Shown: positions 28,424-35,466 of the stretch, one piece after another
Numbering within the stretch: position 1 is the first letter of the stretch
Layout of the letters: each line of letters begins with the position of its first letter
Assembly (NCBI RefSeq): GCF_022484225.1
Contig: NZ_JAKVLT010000001.1
Coordinates: 248,001 to 312,000, forward strand
Direction: 5' to 3'
Source: Pseudoramibacter sp.
GTDB lineage: Bacteria > Bacillota > Clostridia > Eubacteriales > Eubacteriaceae
DNA length: 64,000 nucleotides
Notes under the pieces: model-generated
The model's database searches: none
The model's input: only the letters and a program-made list of their open reading frames with translations
Told to the model about the DNA's origin: nothing
Program-made: the position numbers and the translations under genes

Positions 28424-28468
28424 TGGCGTGATTTTTTTATTTAATTTTTGGTTCCGTTTAATACAAAC

Positions 28469-29521
28469 TTATTTTAAAGCGTCTTTGGTGATCGTCTGGA
28501 AATCCTTCCACGGAATGTCGACCTTCGCGCCATGATTCAGGCACTGATCCACGTGCATGAGCAGCGGGAAGTCAGATTCCTTGACTTTGCCGGCCTTGGC
28601 CATGGCTTTGACAGCCCGGGCCGTGCGCGTCGCGATGACAACGGCTTCCAGGGTCTGGCCCTTTAATTTTTCCTTGATTTCCGGCATCGAATAGCCTTCT
28701 CCGAGATACTGGCCGACTTTCCGGCTGCGTCCGCCGGCGACGGTGACGTCCAGATCCCCGGCCGCGTACATGATCATCTTCTGATTGCCGCCGACGATGT
28801 CGAGCAGCTGATACATTTCCCAGACGGACTGCTGGAACAGCGCCGATTTGGAATTGACGTGGGCGATGCCGTCGTCTCCCATCTTGTTCTTGAGGCCGAT
28901 GGCCATGGCCGTGCCGAGAGCGTAGCCGTTCTTAAGCGCAACTGCCGCTTCAAGGCCCACGACGTCGTCCGTCAAGGCGATGTGATAATAGTCTGTTTCA
29001 AAGTGGCTGCGAATCCATTCGAGTTTTTCGAGGTCTTTCCCGCAGTAAGCGACGAAAGAATGGTCGTGGTCGGACAAATCCCGCGCGGTGCACGGACCGC
29101 CGATGGCGAAGAGTTCCACATCGACCCCTTCCGGCATGTGTTCTTTCCAGTATTCCGGGAAGACCTGCAGAGTCCCGTCTGGCAGATCGATCATCCCTTT
29201 GGTGACAGAAATCACCGGCACCCCCTTTGGAATCCGTTTAAACATTTCATTCAAGAACCAGTCGACGCCGAAGCTGGAAACGCCGCACACTACCAGTTCC
29301 GCCCCGTCGAGGGCTTCATCGACCTGATCGATCGTGTAGTACTTGATCCCTTCGTGGAGGGTCCGGTCCAGGTTGATGTGGTAGTTGTCCTGTCTCAGGC
29401 GCGCGATCACATCCCCGTCGAGAGGCGTGCCAACGAGACGGACTTCATTCCCATTTTCAAACAGCGGAAACGTCAATGCAGAAGCCATTTGCCCTGCGCC
29501 AACCAGTGTAACAATACCCAT
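28469..29521 (-). CDS. GpsA-like polyol-phosphate dehydrogenase (A)
   Basis: A 350-residue NAD(P)-dependent dehydrogenase of the glycerol-3-phosphate dehydrogenase superfamily. The Rossmann loop is VTLVGAGQMASALTFPLF. CGVSSFGVDW and SVTKGMIDL follow the GpsA pattern (xVxSxxxxxW, SxTKGL). The catalytic lysine motif is AVALKNGYALG (GpsA: ALKNVxAI). VTVAGGRSRKVG replaces the DL-TC-S-SRN segment of true GpsA, so the substrate differs. The ATG at 29521 follows AAAGGAG. It is first in an operon with the xylulokinase and divergent from a SorC-type regulator. A second copy lies at 31811. A ketose-phosphate/polyol-phosphate interconversion is the likely reaction. Confidence 0.8.
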   Translation of the reverse strand: MGIVTLVGAGQMASALTFPLFENGNEVRLVGTPLDGDVIARLRQDNYHINLDRTLHEGIKYYTIDQVDEALDGAELVVCGVSSFGVDWFLNEMFKRIPKGVPVISVTKGMIDLPDGTLQVFPEYWKEHMPEGVDVELFAIGGPCTARDLSDHDHSFVAYCGKDLEKLEWIRSHFETDYYHIALTDDVVGLEAAVALKNGYALGTAMAIGLKNKMGDDGIAHVNSKSALFQQSVWEMYQLLDIVGGNQKMIMYAAGDLDVTVAGGRSRKVGQYLGEGYSMPEIKEKLKGQTLEAVVIATRTARAVKAMAKAGKVKESDFPLLMHVDQCLNHGAKVDIPWKDFQTITKDALK

Positions 29522-29552
29522 AGCTTTCTCCTTTGCAAAATTTGATAATTCC

Positions 29553-29593
29553 ATTGTAAACGGTTTTTGGGAAAATGTCAATGTGCTTTGGGA
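29553..29593 (-). promoter_or_regulatory. Dehydrogenase A promoter and TTGGGA sites
   Basis: On the minus strand, TTGACA (29581-29576), 17 bp, TACAAT (29558-29553). TTGGGA occurs at 29567-29572, inside the spacer, and again at 29588-29593, upstream of the -35, exactly 21 bp apart. These are candidate regulator A sites that would repress. Confidence 0.65.
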
Positions 29594-29704
29594 ATTTTCT
29601 CATTTTCGAAGAAAGCCCTCAATGTTTTTAAAAATTTTAAAATTTCAGAGAATATCCGTTATAATAAGAGCAATCAGAGGGGGCACAGAAAGAGAGGAAA
29701 AGAT

Positions 29705-30649
29705 TTGGAAAAAGACACCTACCGCATCAATCAGATCGTGCGCATTTCAAAGCTTTATTACGAATGCAATCTCGGGCAGGTTCAGATCGCCGAGAAAGAG
29801 GGCATCAGCAAATCCACAGTCAGCCGGCTGTTAAAAATGGGCAAGGATCTCGGCATCATCGAAGTGCACATCAAGGAACCGGCGATGATGTACACCGATC
29901 TCGAGGACGAGCTGACCCGGCGCTTTCCCCTGAAGCGGGCCACCATCGTGCCCGTCATGGTCGACAATCCCCAGATCGTGCTCAACGACGTGTGCGCGGC
30001 CCTCATCGCCGACCTGCCCCGCTACCTCGAAAACGACGCCACCCTGGGCATCGCGTGGGGCACCACTTTGGAATCCCTGTCGGCCATGCTGCCCCATTTC
30101 AGGTGCCAGGGCATCTCCGTGCTTCAGCTCACCGGGGGCTATTCCCGCCTGGCTCACGAAACCAGCGCCCTGTCCATCCTTCAGAAATTCGCGGCCAGCG
30201 TCGACGGCGACGCCTACGTGATCCCGGCCCCAGCCATCGTCGACACCGCCGACATCGCCCAGGCGATCAAAAAGGATTCTCAGATTCAAAACATCATGCA
30301 GATGGCCCAGAGCTGCCAGACCGCGATTTACTCCGCCGGCGCCTTCGGCCGGCCCTCCGTCATCTTTGAAATGGGCATCATCGACGACGTGCAGTACGCC
30401 AAAATGGCCGCCGATGGCTGTATCGGCGACTGCTGCGGCCATTTCCTAAACGCCGACGGCGGCCTGTTCGACGAGGACCTCGACCGCCGCGTCGTCGGCG
30501 TCGCCCTCGACACCATCCGCCAAATCCCCAACCGGCTGCTCATCGCGAGCGACCCCCGAAAGGGCAAGGTGCTGCGCGCGGCCTTAAAGGGCGGCCTGGC
30601 CAGCCATTTGTACGCCGACGTCAAAACCGCAGAAGCGATCCTGAAATAG
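29705..30649 (+). CDS. SorC-family sugar-binding regulator (A)
   Basis: A 314-residue regulator. The N-terminal HTH reads VRISKLYYECNLGQVQIAEK then EGISKSTVSRLLKMGKDLGI. A SorC/CggR-type sugar-phosphate domain follows, with LGIAWGTTLESL, LQLTGG, VIPAPAIVDTADIAQAI, AIYSAGAFG and GDCCGHFLNADG. The start is TTG at 29705, after GAGAGG; this gives the standard family length of about 315, while a longer frame from 29567 would cross the promoter. A TATAAT is present at 29660-29665. It is divergent from dehydrogenase A and convergent, 10 bases apart, with regulator B, its paralogue. A phosphorylated intermediate of the local pathway is the expected effector. Confidence 0.88.
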   Translation: MEKDTYRINQIVRISKLYYECNLGQVQIAEKEGISKSTVSRLLKMGKDLGIIEVHIKEPAMMYTDLEDELTRRFPLKRATIVPVMVDNPQIVLNDVCAALIADLPRYLENDATLGIAWGTTLESLSAMLPHFRCQGISVLQLTGGYSRLAHETSALSILQKFAASVDGDAYVIPAPAIVDTADIAQAIKKDSQIQNIMQMAQSCQTAIYSAGAFGRPSVIFEMGIIDDVQYAKMAADGCIGDCCGHFLNADGGLFDEDLDRRVVGVALDTIRQIPNRLLIASDPRKGKVLRAALKGGLASHLYADVKTAEAILK

Positions 30650-30659
30650 GACCGCTTTT

Positions 30660-31616
30660 TTATTTCTGCCCGGAAGCCAGCCGCATGACCTCCGCTGCCG
30701 CCGGCTGGTCGATGTACAGCTTATCGACCATACCGCCCCTGAGGGCCGCCAGAATCGCCGGGGCCTTGTCGACGCCCACCGCAGCCACCATTTTGTTCGG
30801 CACCGCCTTGATTTTCGACAGCGGCGTCGCGACGACCCGGGCGTCCAGAAGGGGATCAGCGATGCGCCCCTGGGCGTCGACGAAATGGGAACAGACGTCG
30901 CCGACCGATTTCTTTTCGATGGCCTGATAGGCTTCGTCCGAAAAATACCCCATTTGATACAGCGCGGTGCCGTGGCCGATGGTCCCTACCGAATAGATCG
31001 CCGTCCGGCAGTTTTCGGCGAGGGTTAAAATCCGGGCCACTGACGAATCGCTTTTGATGCTCGCCGCGATCTCCGCCGTGTCCACCAGAGCCGGCGCCGG
31101 CAGCAGATAGCCTTCCCCTTCGAAGCAGTGCACAAAAGCCCGGACGATGTGGTCCGCTCCGGCGTCGTACAGCGCCTTGGACAACCCGCCGTTGAGCTGA
31201 ATGATCTTAATGCCTTTTTTATCAATATGTTTCGGCAATACTTCCGTCAGCACCGACAGGGTGTGGCCCCAGGCGACCCCCACCACCTCGCCGTCCTGAA
31301 CGTCCCGGCTCAAATCGTCAGCGAGGGCCGTACACACGTCTTTTCTCAGCACGTCCCGGCTGCCCACCACGTCCGGCAGAATGGTGACCCGGTCCAGGCC
31401 AAAGGCGTCCCTCATGGCGTTTTCCAGATCCACGAAGGCGTGCTTCGGCTCCACAATCGAAATTTTCACCATGCCCAGATCCCGGGCCTGGCCCAGCAGA
31501 CGGCTCACCGTCGATTTGGACAGGTGTTCCTCCCTGGCGATCTCGATCTGGCTCATGCCCAGCTCGTAGCGGCGCTTGGCCACCCGGAGGATGAGGTTCA
31601 TTTTGTACTGATCCAT
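30660..31616 (-). CDS. SorC-family sugar-binding regulator (B)
   Basis: A 318-residue paralogue of regulator A. The HTH is VAKRRYELGMSQIEIAREEH then LSKSTVSRLLGQARDLGM. The effector domain has VGVAWGHTLSVL, IQLNGGLSKALYD, LPAPALVDTAEIAASI, AIYSVGTIG and GDVCSHFVDAQG. It shares most conserved positions with regulator A, yet differs enough to suggest an old duplication. The ATG follows AAAGGAGCAGTC. It is divergent from dehydrogenase B across a 194-base region with a perfect TTGGGA palindrome. No clear terminator fits in the 10 bases between the two convergent regulators. Confidence 0.88.
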   Translation of the reverse strand: MDQYKMNLILRVAKRRYELGMSQIEIAREEHLSKSTVSRLLGQARDLGMVKISIVEPKHAFVDLENAMRDAFGLDRVTILPDVVGSRDVLRKDVCTALADDLSRDVQDGEVVGVAWGHTLSVLTEVLPKHIDKKGIKIIQLNGGLSKALYDAGADHIVRAFVHCFEGEGYLLPAPALVDTAEIAASIKSDSSVARILTLAENCRTAIYSVGTIGHGTALYQMGYFSDEAYQAIEKKSVGDVCSHFVDAQGRIADPLLDARVVATPLSKIKAVPNKMVAAVGVDKAPAILAALRGGMVDKLYIDQPAAAEVMRLASGQK

Positions 31617-31676
31617 GACTGCTCCTTTTGCTTTTTCTTTTATTTTATCATAAGGCTGCCATTTTATTTCATCGTT

Positions 31677-31692
31677 TTGGGATTTCTCCCAA
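31677..31692. promoter_or_regulatory. Palindromic operator between regulator B and dehydrogenase B
   Basis: TTGGGATTTCTCCCAA, a perfect 16-bp palindrome built from the TTGGGA element that also occurs twice before dehydrogenase A. It lies 24 bases upstream of the dehydrogenase B -35. Confidence 0.65.
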
Positions 31693-31716
31693 TATATGAA
31701 ATTTCGCCAAATTCTA

Positions 31717-31745
31717 TTGACGGCCGCTGAAAAGGTTTATATAAT
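31717..31745 (+). promoter_or_regulatory. Dehydrogenase B promoter
   Basis: TTGACG (31717-31722), 17 bp, TATAAT (31740-31745). The start is near 31752, giving a leader of about 60 bases. Confidence 0.8.
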
Positions 31746-31810
31746 AGAGGCACATTGAAGCACGGCAAAAAATACACAGCATAAAAAATTATTTTTTCGG
31801 AGGTAAGATT

Positions 31811-32851
31811 ATGGCAATTATGACGTTTATCGGCGCCGGACAAATGGCGTCTGCACTGACTTTCCCTGCATTTGAAAACGGCCACGAAGTGCGCCTTGTG
31901 GGCACCCCCCTCGACCGGGAAGTCATCGACGGACTGAAGAAAGACAACTTCCACATCAACTTAAAGCGCACCCTGCACGACGGCGTAAAATACTATCAGG
32001 TGGAAGACATGGAAAAAGCCATCGACGGCGCGGACGTCATCCTGGGCGGCGTGTCCAGCTTCGGCGTGGACTGGTTCGCTGAAGAAGTCCTGCCCAAGCT
32101 TTCTAAAGATGTGCCGGTCATCACCGTCACCAAGGGGATGATCGACCGAGAAGACGGCACGATGATGACCTATCCGGATTTCTGGCGTTCCACCGAAGCG
32201 GGCAAAGACCTGAACTTAAACGCCATCGGCGGCCCGTGCACGAGCTACGAACTGGCCGACAAGGACAACTCCGCCGTCGCCTTCTGTGGCAAGGACATCG
32301 ACACCCTGCGCTATTTGAAATCCCTCTTTGAAACCGACTATTACCACATCAGCCTGTCCACCGACGTGACCGGCGTCGAATGTGCCGTCGCCCTGAAAAA
32401 CGCCTACGCCCTCGGGGTCTCCCTCGCTGTGGGCCTCGCTGAAAAACGGGAAGGCATCGGCGCCATCCACTACAATTCTCAGGCGGCCCTATTCGGACAG
32501 AGCGTCCGGGAAATGCGCAAGCTTCTGGCCCTCGCCGGCGGCCAGGACGACAACATCGTCTACGGCGCTGGAGACCTCTACGTCACCATTTTCGGCGGCC
32601 GCACCCGGAAGATCGGCACCCTTCTCGGCCGGGGCATGAGCTTCGACGACGCCATGAAGGAACTGGCCGGGGTCACCCTCGAATCTATCGTCATCGCCAC
32701 CCGCACCGCCCGCGCGGTCAAGGCTCTGGCGAAAAACGGCAAGGCCGACACAAAAGACTTCCCGCTTTTGATGCACGTTGACGAAATCATCAACCAGGGC
32801 AAACCGGTGAACATTCCGTGGACGTCTTTCGAAACCGAAACGATTCTCTAA
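31811..32851 (+). CDS. GpsA-like polyol-phosphate dehydrogenase (B)
   Basis: A 346-residue paralogue of dehydrogenase A, alike over the full length: TFIGAGQMASALTFPAFENG at the N-terminus, GGVSSFGVDWF, TVTKGMIDR, the catalytic AVALKNAYALG and TIFGGRTRKIG. The C-terminal DFPLLMHVDEIINQGKPVNI corresponds to DFPLLMHVDQCLNHGAKVDI in A. The ATG follows CGGAGGTAAG. It is divergent from regulator B and is not followed by a kinase; the downstream gene converges. Two enzymes of one class, each with its own regulator, suggest two related substrates or opposite directions of one reaction. Confidence 0.8.
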   Translation: MAIMTFIGAGQMASALTFPAFENGHEVRLVGTPLDREVIDGLKKDNFHINLKRTLHDGVKYYQVEDMEKAIDGADVILGGVSSFGVDWFAEEVLPKLSKDVPVITVTKGMIDREDGTMMTYPDFWRSTEAGKDLNLNAIGGPCTSYELADKDNSAVAFCGKDIDTLRYLKSLFETDYYHISLSTDVTGVECAVALKNAYALGVSLAVGLAEKREGIGAIHYNSQAALFGQSVREMRKLLALAGGQDDNIVYGAGDLYVTIFGGRTRKIGTLLGRGMSFDDAMKELAGVTLESIVIATRTARAVKALAKNGKADTKDFPLLMHVDEIINQGKPVNIPWTSFETETIL

Positions 32852-32867
32852 GTCTCTCATCAACAAA

Positions 32868-32904
32868 AAACAGCAGATGGTTAAAGCCATCTGCTGTTTT
32901 TTTA
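32868..32904 (+). terminator. Bidirectional terminator, dehydrogenase B and thiT
   Basis: AAAACAGCAGATGG pairs with CCATCTGCTGTTTTTTT around TTAAAG. The two convergent genes share it; the thiT stop lies at its edge. Confidence 0.85.
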
Positions 32905-33573
32905 CGCTCTGCCGGCGTCGGTCTTCGCCCGCATCCGCTCGAAGGTGCGGCTCACCGCCGGAATGCACAGGACGATCACCGTCATCACCCCTTCTGCCGC
33001 GATGTAGGTGAAGTTGTACCACAGCGACCATGTCCACGCGTTAAAGTTCTTCGGCACATAGGCTCTGAAAAAAATCACCCCCGAGGCCACAGCACAGACG
33101 TAGCGGCCGAAAATCCCAAGGAGATAGCCTTTGAGCAGGCCCTTTTTCTGATTCCGGAACACCCCGCCGATGCCCAGGGCGCCGAAGGCCAGAATATAGT
33201 CGATTAAGAGCTGGGCCGGATGAATGACGTAGGGGTCGAACATCAGGTTCATGAGCCCAAGGCAGACGCCGGCCAATACCCCCCGCTTCACGCCGAAGAG
33301 GTAAGCACACAGCGCGATGGGCAGCATGGAAAACGCCGTGACCGAGCCGCCCTGGGGCAGCTTGAACAGCCGGATCTGGGCCAGCACGAAGGACAGCGCG
33401 ATGCACAGCGCCGAGACCACCATGGCCCGGGTGTCAAAGCGCTGAGCCTGGACGCTCTGGGCTTCAGTTTCACGCTTTTTCCCGGCAAAGGCCAGCACGA
33501 CGAGGAGCGCCGCAACGATGACGGCCGTGATCACACGTCCGCCGGCCGATTCAAAAAAATGTTGTAAGGACAT
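32902..33573 (-). CDS. thiT: Energy-coupled thiamine transporter ThiT
   Basis: ThiT is the substrate-binding membrane subunit (S component) of an ECF transporter; the shared ECF ATPases and T subunit are encoded elsewhere. The protein has 223 residues with about six helices, plus one extra N-terminal helix. RLFKLPQGGSVTAFSMLPIA is the signature, and DYILAFGALGIGG and WTWSLWYNFTYIAAEG carry the thiamine-site aromatic residues. The ATG at 33573 follows GGAGG and seven T. A TPP riboswitch lies directly upstream, which confirms the assignment. The gene stands alone. Confidence 0.93.
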   Translation of the reverse strand: MSLQHFFESAGGRVITAVIVAALLVVLAFAGKKRETEAQSVQAQRFDTRAMVVSALCIALSFVLAQIRLFKLPQGGSVTAFSMLPIALCAYLFGVKRGVLAGVCLGLMNLMFDPYVIHPAQLLIDYILAFGALGIGGVFRNQKKGLLKGYLLGIFGRYVCAVASGVIFFRAYVPKNFNAWTWSLWYNFTYIAAEGVMTVIVLCIPAVSRTFERMRAKTDAGRA

Positions 33574-33600
33574 AAAAAAACCTCCTTTAATTTCAGGAGG
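33574..33600 (-). promoter_or_regulatory. SD-masking or terminator hairpin of thiT
   Basis: CCTCCT (33600-33595) pairs with AGGAGG (33586-33581), the ribosome binding site of thiT, and is followed by T7 ending at the ATG. It can act as a translation block, a terminator, or both, as the expression platform of the riboswitch. Confidence 0.65.
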
Positions 33601-33607
33601 CGCTTCA

Positions 33608-33694
33608 GCAAACCGCTGCCTGCGCCGGCATTGTCCGGATCAGGTCATGAGGGTCAGGCATCACGCCTTTCTCAGCAAAAGCTCCCCTGTGTCT
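33608..33694 (-). promoter_or_regulatory. TPP riboswitch (THI element)
   Basis: On the minus strand the leader contains GGGGAGC, GCTGAGA, GACCCTCATGACCTGATCC and GGACAATGCCGGCGCAGG. These match the conserved TPP aptamer (CTGAGA ... ACCTGATCTGGATAATGCCAGCG). Thiamine pyrophosphate binding would switch off thiT. The ends are approximate. Confidence 0.95.
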
Positions 33695-33719
33695 GTCTAC
33701 AAGCTTATCTTTTTATCTT

Positions 33720-34694
33720 TTATTTGTCAAATGATGCGCGGCTTTCCTGCCGATTAAAGCAGTTTTTTTCGATCCACTCCCCGAGATCTTCAAACACCTG
33801 CGACCGGCCGGTCTCCTGCAGAAGCTCGTGGCGAAATCCCGGGTACAGCATCATGTTCACATGGTGAAGGCCTAAATCTTCTTTGTAAATCTTATAAATG
33901 CGCCGCACCGCTTCACCGTAATCCCCCACCGGATCTTCCGCGCCGCTGACCAGTAAAATCGGCAGGTCTTTCGGAATCTTCGCCATGCGCTTCGGGTCCT
34001 GGGTGCGCTCCACGAGATCCCCAATGGTAAAAAAGCCGTTTAAAGTGAACGTGTAATTGCACTTCGGGTCGGCGATGTAGCGCCTATTTTCTTCCGTATT
34101 GTGGGACAGCCAATCCTTTTCGGTGATCGGATGTTCAATCCGGTCCAGATAATGGCCGAAAGCGATGCGGTTCATGAGCGGTGAGCGGTAGCGCGCCCCT
34201 TTAAAAAACTTGAGCACGCGGCCGATCATCCGGGCACTGTTCACCGTGGCCATGGACTGCATGCCGCAGCCGGACAAAATGACCCCGGCCGCCGTCACCG
34301 GATAACTCGCTATGTAATCCCGGAGCAGGTACGAGCCGAAACTGTGGCCGAACAAAATAAGCGGCAGGTGCGGATAAACTTCCCGGATCTTCCGATTCAC
34401 CAAATGAATATCCGCTTCGAGCACCTGCGCCGAGTCCCCGTCGCCAAAATAGCCGAGATCCTCATTGGAGTTGACCGAACCGCCGTGGCCCAGCTGGTCG
34501 TGGCCCGCCACCACCAAGCCTTTTTCCGCGAGATATCGGGCAAAGGCTTCGTACCGGCCGACGTATTCCTGCATGCCGTGGACGAGCTGCACCACCCCCA
34601 GAGGCTGCGCCGGCATCCAGGCCGTACATTGAAGGACGGTCTTCCCGTCCGAGGACTTCACCTCAAATCTTTTTTTGTCAATCTGTTGCTGCAT
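33720..34694 (-). CDS. Alpha/beta hydrolase, lysophospholipase-like
   Basis: A 324-residue serine hydrolase of the monoacylglycerol lipase/lysophospholipase family. VQLVHGMQEYVGRYEAFARY forms the oxyanion region, GHDQLGHGGS the following conserved strand, and GHSFGS the nucleophile elbow. The acid is in GAEDPVGD and the His in FRHELLQE. It has no signal peptide or membrane helix, so it is cytoplasmic. The ATG at 34694 follows GGGAGGAAT. It sits alone between the thiT riboswitch and the deoC operon terminator, on the same strand as both, with no functional link evident. Confidence 0.85.
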   Translation of the reverse strand: MQQQIDKKRFEVKSSDGKTVLQCTAWMPAQPLGVVQLVHGMQEYVGRYEAFARYLAEKGLVVAGHDQLGHGGSVNSNEDLGYFGDGDSAQVLEADIHLVNRKIREVYPHLPLILFGHSFGSYLLRDYIASYPVTAAGVILSGCGMQSMATVNSARMIGRVLKFFKGARYRSPLMNRIAFGHYLDRIEHPITEKDWLSHNTEENRRYIADPKCNYTFTLNGFFTIGDLVERTQDPKRMAKIPKDLPILLVSGAEDPVGDYGEAVRRIYKIYKEDLGLHHVNMMLYPGFRHELLQETGRSQVFEDLGEWIEKNCFNRQESRASFDK

Positions 34695-34754
34695 AATATT
34701 CCTCCCGAATTTGAGTATAAAGGAAAGACGGAAGGATTGCAAACGATAGGCAAT

Positions 34755-34793
34755 AAAAAATCCTCTAATCATCTAAGATGATCAGAGGACAGG
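34755..34793 (-). terminator. deoC operon terminator
   Basis: TCCTCTGATCATCT pairs with AGATGATTAGAGGA (one mismatch) and is followed by T6 on the minus strand. Confidence 0.87.
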
Positions 34794-34802
34794 CCTTCAT
34801 CA

Positions 34803-35450
34803 TTAACTGTTTTTTAATAATCCGATGGCGCGGCTCGTTCCGATTCTCGCGCATCCGGCCTTGACAAAGGCCTCTAAATCTTCGACGCTACTGATGCCGC
34901 CGGCGGCTTTGATTTTAACCTTCGGTCCGATATGTTTTTTAAAGAGCTCCACATCTTCAATCGTTGCGCCTGCGGTTCCAAATCCAGTCGACGTTTTGAT
35001 AAAGTCGGCCCCGGCTTCGGTGACCAATTCGCAGACTTTGATTTTTTCCGCTTCGTCGAGATAACAGGTTTCGACGATGACTTTCAGGATCTTGCCTTCG
35101 GTTACTTTGCGAAGCACCTTGATTTCGTTTAATACATAATCATAATTTCCGGCTTTCATTTCTCCGATATTGATGACCATGTCGATTTCCGATGCGCCGT
35201 CCGCGATGGCCTGAATCGCTTCTGCAGCTTTAACTTCCGGTGTGTTGTAGCCATTTGGAAAACCAATGACAGTGCAGACATTCAGTTCCGGGTAATGCTG
35301 TTTTGCCGGTTTCACATAGCACGGCGGAATGCAGACCGACGCCGTGTGGTATTTCAAGGCGTCTTCACAAATCGGGACCATATCTTCCCAGGTTGAAAAA
35401 GGTTTGAGTAAGGTGTGATCGCACCTGCTTAAAATTTCTTGTTTGTCCAT
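34803..35450 (-). CDS. deoC: Deoxyribose-phosphate aldolase
   Basis: DERA, a class I aldolase cleaving 2-deoxyribose 5-phosphate to acetaldehyde and glyceraldehyde 3-phosphate. The 215-residue protein has the Schiff-base Lys152 in DFIKTSTGF, the helper Lys181 in KIKAAGGI, and Asp90 in SEIDMVINIG. The ATG at 35450 is 17 bases after the FGGY kinase stop, so it is third in an operon after a GatD-like dehydrogenase and that kinase. Such a context is unusual for nucleoside catabolism: deoA, deoB and deoD are absent. DERA may here cleave another sugar phosphate or a deoxyketose. The fold assignment is secure; the substrate is not. Confidence 0.92.
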   Translation of the reverse strand: MDKQEILSRCDHTLLKPFSTWEDMVPICEDALKYHTASVCIPPCYVKPAKQHYPELNVCTVIGFPNGYNTPEVKAAEAIQAIADGASEIDMVINIGEMKAGNYDYVLNEIKVLRKVTEGKILKVIVETCYLDEAEKIKVCELVTEAGADFIKTSTGFGTAGATIEDVELFKKHIGPKVKIKAAGGISSVEDLEAFVKAGCARIGTSRAIGLLKNS

Positions 35451-35466
35451 TGATTCTGCTCCTAAA

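Noticed and set aside
29567-29704. Upstream ATG of regulator A
   Set aside because: The extension would contain the promoter elements and gives a protein longer than the family; the TTG at 29705 has a proper site.
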